NCBI GenBank assembly: GCA_002104895.1
Contig: MCFG01000516.1
Coordinates: forward strand, 1 to 30,000
Source: Anaeromyces robustus
Taxonomy: Eukaryota; Neocallimastigomycota; Neocallimastigomycetes; Neocallimastigales; Neocallimastigaceae
Length of the DNA stretch: 30,000 bases
Direction: 5' to 3'
A program made the position numbers and the translations under genes. Under the pieces are notes generated by a model. The model made no database searches. It was not told where the DNA came from and saw nothing but the letters and a program-made list of their open reading frames with translations. Shown in pieces: positions 26,777-30,000 of the stretch; positions within the stretch are counted from its first letter, which is position 1; each line of letters opens with the position of its first letter.

Positions 26777-28448
26777 TAATAATAATAATAATAGTAGTAA
26801 TAATAAATAATAATAAATAATAATAATAGTAATAATAATAAATAATAATAATAATAATAATAATCTATATTAATAATAATATTAATATATATATATAGAT
26901 GAAATATTTTATACGGGTGGTGATTATTTTGTATCAAAACTTTTTGATAAAAATGCAATATTTTTAACCTATTGGATTTTTTATAGTAATTATTTGGAAG
27001 ATTCAGTTTATGAAATGTCATCATTACCAGGATTAAAAGAAGGAATTTCTAGTTCAATAGTAGCAGGATTTAATTTAGGAATTGGTAGAAATATAAAAAA
27101 GGAAAATATTAATGGAGCAGTAGAAGCTTTAAGATATTTAACCTCAAAAGAAGGACAACTTAAATTTGCAGAAAAATGTCAAATTATATCAGGTATAGAA
27201 GAATTTTATGATGATGAAGAATTTTGTAAAGGAGTAGATTGTAAATTATTTAAAAGTCTTCAACCAATTCCAAGACCTTCATCTATTGCAAAAAATTTCC
27301 AAGAATATAGTGAAAAATATACAAAAAATATTTATGACTATTTATTTGGAAATGAAGCACCAGAAGTAGTATTACAAAAAGTAATAGATTTAACCAAAAT
27401 CTATACAGTTTCTCTAAGTACAGAGGATTCATCAGCAGGTTTAGTTATCTTAATTGTTAATATCCTTTTATCTGTTTTAATGTTATTATCATTATTCTTT
27501 CTTTTCATTCAAAAATATGAACCTTATTTCAAATTTTTAACTAAACCATTTTGGGTATCATTAATCCTTGGTGTGGTAATTTTTTTAAATATTGGTACAA
27601 CAAAGATAGGAAAAGTAACCAATTTCTCATGCCATTTATATCCAGTTTTTTTAACTTATGGTTTTACTTTAAGTTTAATACCAATACTTTATAAATTAAT
27701 TATTAATTTTCATGAAAAAAATTAAATAATTCTATGGATTTATGAAAATAAATATCTTTTCTTTTTAATTTTTGTTATAATTGATACCATATTCATGGGT
27801 ATATTTATGATTATACCCTATGAAATTCGAACTATTTCAAAAGAAAATGAAAAAATTTTTAATATATGTAGTTTGAGTAATAATAGTTTTGGTATAGTTT
27901 ATGTTGGATTTGTATTATTATTTAAGTTCTTTATTATTTGTTTGATGTCATTATTAATTTTTATGGAATGGAATATTGAAGAAACTAAATATGATATAAG
28001 ATTTATTATGACTTGTTTATATATTGATACACTTACAGTAATATTTTTACTTATATTACATTATATATCCATTGATAATTATGTAGCTTATGTGGTTGTA
28101 AGAGTAGGTGTTATTACTATTTTATCAATAATGAATTATTTACTTTTATATGGTGTTAGATTATTGTTCCCATATTTCATTAAATCAAATGAAAATATAT
28201 TAGATGGTAAAATTTATGCTAATAATAATAATAATATAAGAAATTCAAGTAATATTCAAATTACTAAAACTGATAAAAGTGAAATATCTCAATCTACTGG
28301 TCAAAGTAAAAATTCTTCAGGTATTATATCCAAAATTATTACTTATCATTATAAAAAATCAACTGAAACTCTTGGAACTGTTAGTGAAATGCAAAGTTAT
28401 AAAAGTGGAACAACAACAAAATCAAGTTTTACAAGTAATAAATTATAA
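25325..28448 (+). pseudogene. Receptor R3: SBP-class C seven-helix paralogue with one in-frame stop
   Basis: Third paralogue. Exons 25325-25376, 25530-25897, 26070-26238, 26427-26576 and 26899-28448 join to 763 codons in one frame, identical in architecture to R1 and R2: signal peptide MLIINYYIILISLCLKY, binding domain (AVAMTEDGNN, YDLYFYDNMY, PKTWDELIETGQYIL, SLPGLKEGISSSIVAGFNLG), seven helices (SCHLYPVF, ICSLSNN, FMEWN), and tail with KIITYHYKKS ending SFTSNKL. Codon 522 (27723-27725) is TAA, in the loop between TM3 and TM4, where R2 has a Ser codon (TCT) at the matching spot; a TCA-to-TAA change would explain it. Frame and similarity continue unbroken past it. Exon lengths differ slightly from R1 (-3, -3, +6). 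It may be a fresh pseudogene, a truncated SBP plus three-helix protein, or a sequencing error; the last exon location makes exon-junction-dependent decay unlikely. Confidence 0.88.
26705..26875. repeat. (AAT)n-rich repeat in R3 intron 4
   Basis: AAT trinucleotides with AGT, AAC and AAAT interruptions fill most of the intron 26577-26898. The matching introns of R1 and R2 are also A/T simple sequence but do not align, so the introns diverged freely while exon ends stayed fixed. Confidence 0.88.
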
Positions 28449-28763
28449 TGAAAAAAAAAGAAGAAAAAAAATAAAAATAATAATTATAGATATATATATG
28501 ATATAATAATAATAAAAAAGGATAAAAGATATAATTATATGTATATATATAATATAATAAGAAAAACAAAAAAAAAGAATAAGAGATAAAAAATATATAT
28601 ATATATAAAAGATATATATATATATTAAATTTTATACATTTTTTTTTTTGTTATTTTTTGTTATTTTTTGTTATAATATTATTTTCATACTTGAATAATA
28701 TATATTATTTTGTGTTTCTTTTTTTATTAAATAAATGTAATAAATATTTAATAATTAAAATGC

Positions 28764-28824
28764 AATAATAATAATAATAATAAATAATAATAATAATAAT
28801 AATATAATAATAATAATAATAATA

Positions 28825-28883
<59 letters not shown>
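28764..28883. repeat. (AAT)n microsatellite downstream of R3
   Basis: About 38 AAT units interrupted by AAAT and ATAT steps. Located about 315 bases after the R3 stop codon. Confidence 0.92.
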
Positions 28884-29338
28884 TAATAGTATAATTTATG
28901 TATTAATCATATTTTGTGTTTTTTAATTTCTTTATAATTACATTTATTAGTTTTTTAGTATATTAATCAAAAAAGGATTTTTAAACCAAAATATATAACC
29001 TTTAATATATTATGACAGATGATGATAACTAAAACTATAAAGCACTTTATTTTTTTTATAAATTCAATTACTATTGTAAAAGATTAGATTTAGTTTTTTT
29101 TCTTTACTTTTTTTTTTTTTTTTTTTTTTTTTCTTTAAGGAATAGGATTAATAGATTATTCCATATGAAATATTTAATTTATTTATTATTTTAATATTGA
29201 AGGATTACAAGCAATATGTATAAGTAAATTAATACTGAAAATTAACAATTAATTAATTTTTCCACTAATTAATAGAATAATATAATACATAATTCTATAT
29301 ATATATATCTTATCATTTTTTTTTTTTTTAGAAAAATA

Positions 29339-29590
29339 TATGGAATATAAAATTAAAATAATTTAATAATTTATTAATAATTAAATAATTAGGGTTATTA
29401 AGAATGAAGACAAAAAAATATGGAATATAAAACTAAAATAATTTAATAATTTATTAATAATTAAATAATTAGAGTTATTAATAAAGAATGAAGATAAAAA
29501 ATATGGAATATAAAACTAAAACAATTAAAGAATTTGAATTATTAATAATTAAATAATTAATAGTTATTAATAATGAGTGAAAACAAAAAT
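29339..29590 (+). repeat. Three-copy ~80-bp tandem repeat
   Basis: A unit beginning TATGGAATATAAAACTAAAA repeats with starts at about 29339, 29419 and 29502 (spacings 80 and 83). Each copy also carries TTAATAATTAAATAATTA and a GTTATTAA..GAATGAAGA-type end; the third is the most diverged (ending GAGTGAAAACA). It is a minisatellite rather than simple slippage, with no coding content seen. Confidence 0.8.
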
Positions 29591-30000
29591 AAAAAGAAAA
29601 AAATCTTTATATAAGATTTATTTATATATTAATGAATAATAAAAAATTAAAGAAGAAAAATAAATAAAAAGATAATGATAGAATTTAACATAAAAAAAAA
29701 CAATATTCAACACAAAGTTTATCTATAGATAAATAAAAAAATACATTAATATTACTTTTTTTTTTTAAAAAAAAAAAAAAGAACTTTTATAATAATATTT
29801 TTATCTTCATTTAAATATAATTCTATAATAATTATATTAATAACAATAAAGTTAAATTTAAATTTGAAGGAAAAATTATGAACATCATCTTCATCTTTAT
29901 TTTTAAATTATATTAAAAAGTATTTTTAATTAGGATAACTAAATATTTTTAATTAAAAATTTTAATACTTTGATTATCTTTTCTTCTTCTTCTTCATTAA

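Larger units (their letters stand above)
28449..30000. other. Downstream intergenic region, no gene seen
   Basis: About 1.55 kb after R3. It contains a (TTTTTTGTTA) triplet at 28643-28672, an (AAT)n array (28764-28883), poly-T at 29108-29132 and a three-copy ~80-bp tandem repeat (29339-29590). No fourth receptor copy or other gene is supported. The Lys-codon-rich minus-strand end at 29975-30000 could be a gene terminus running in from outside, but this cannot be judged. Confidence 0.6.

Noticed and set aside
26656..27024. Minus-strand frame rich in Tyr and Leu
   Set aside because: Antisense of the AAT repeat in R3 intron 4 and the start of R3 exon 5. No family motif.
27720..27800. An intron in R3 that would remove the TAA codon
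   Set aside because: R1 and R2 read straight through this region, and the frame and homology on both sides of the stop leave no extra sequence to splice out.
29940..30000. Possible 3' end of a minus-strand gene with a Lys-rich C-terminus at the window edge
   Set aside because: Only about eight codons before the window ends, made of GAA/AAG repeats; cannot be told from simple sequence.

Overview
This window is extremely A+T-rich eukaryotic nuclear DNA. Its compact genes are cut by many short spliceosomal introns (GTAAAT/GTAATT-type donors, TAG acceptors) and embedded in poly-A/T tracts and AAT, AAAAT and TTTA microsatellites. Together with fungal-type housekeeping proteins, bacterial-type solute-binding domains fused to class C seven-helix receptors, and Asn-rich linkers, this points to an anaerobic gut fungus (Neocallimastigomycota). 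That is an inference from style and gene content; a dictyostelid is the main alternative and fits less well because of the intron density.

Left part (about 1-14430): four conserved single-copy genes. BOP1/ERB1 (+, 5' end outside the window) encodes a 60S ribosome-assembly factor. A cytidine deaminase follows (+). It converges on ERV46/ERGIC3 (-), an ER-Golgi cargo receptor. MCTS1/TMA20 (-), a PUA-domain translation factor, comes next. Every exon of these genes was assembled by hand from donor/acceptor sites; the frame closes exactly in each, and the proteins run from start to stop (BOP1 from the window edge). The 2.6 kb between ERV46 and MCTS1 has no convincing gene, but it holds a less A+T-rich island that may be a decayed coding fragment.

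Right part (about 16420-28450): a head-to-tail array of three paralogous receptor genes, called R1, R2 and R3 here, all on +. Each has five exons with matching intron positions and phases. Each encodes a signal peptide, a bacterial-type periplasmic (ABC sugar-binding-like) solute-binding domain of about 400 residues, a class C GPCR-like seven-helix domain, and a variable cytoplasmic tail with a conserved short YHY-containing motif. R1 (754 aa) and R2 (750 aa) are intact. R3 is complete in exon structure and frame but has a single in-frame TAA between helices 3 and 4, so it is a very young pseudogene, a truncated receptor, or a sequence error.

The housekeeping genes look like ordinary conserved background. 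The tandem receptor array is the accessory, environment-sensing part of the window and the most interesting feature. The remaining intergenic DNA is mostly simple repeats, with a few discrete palindromes and short tandem duplications noted individually.
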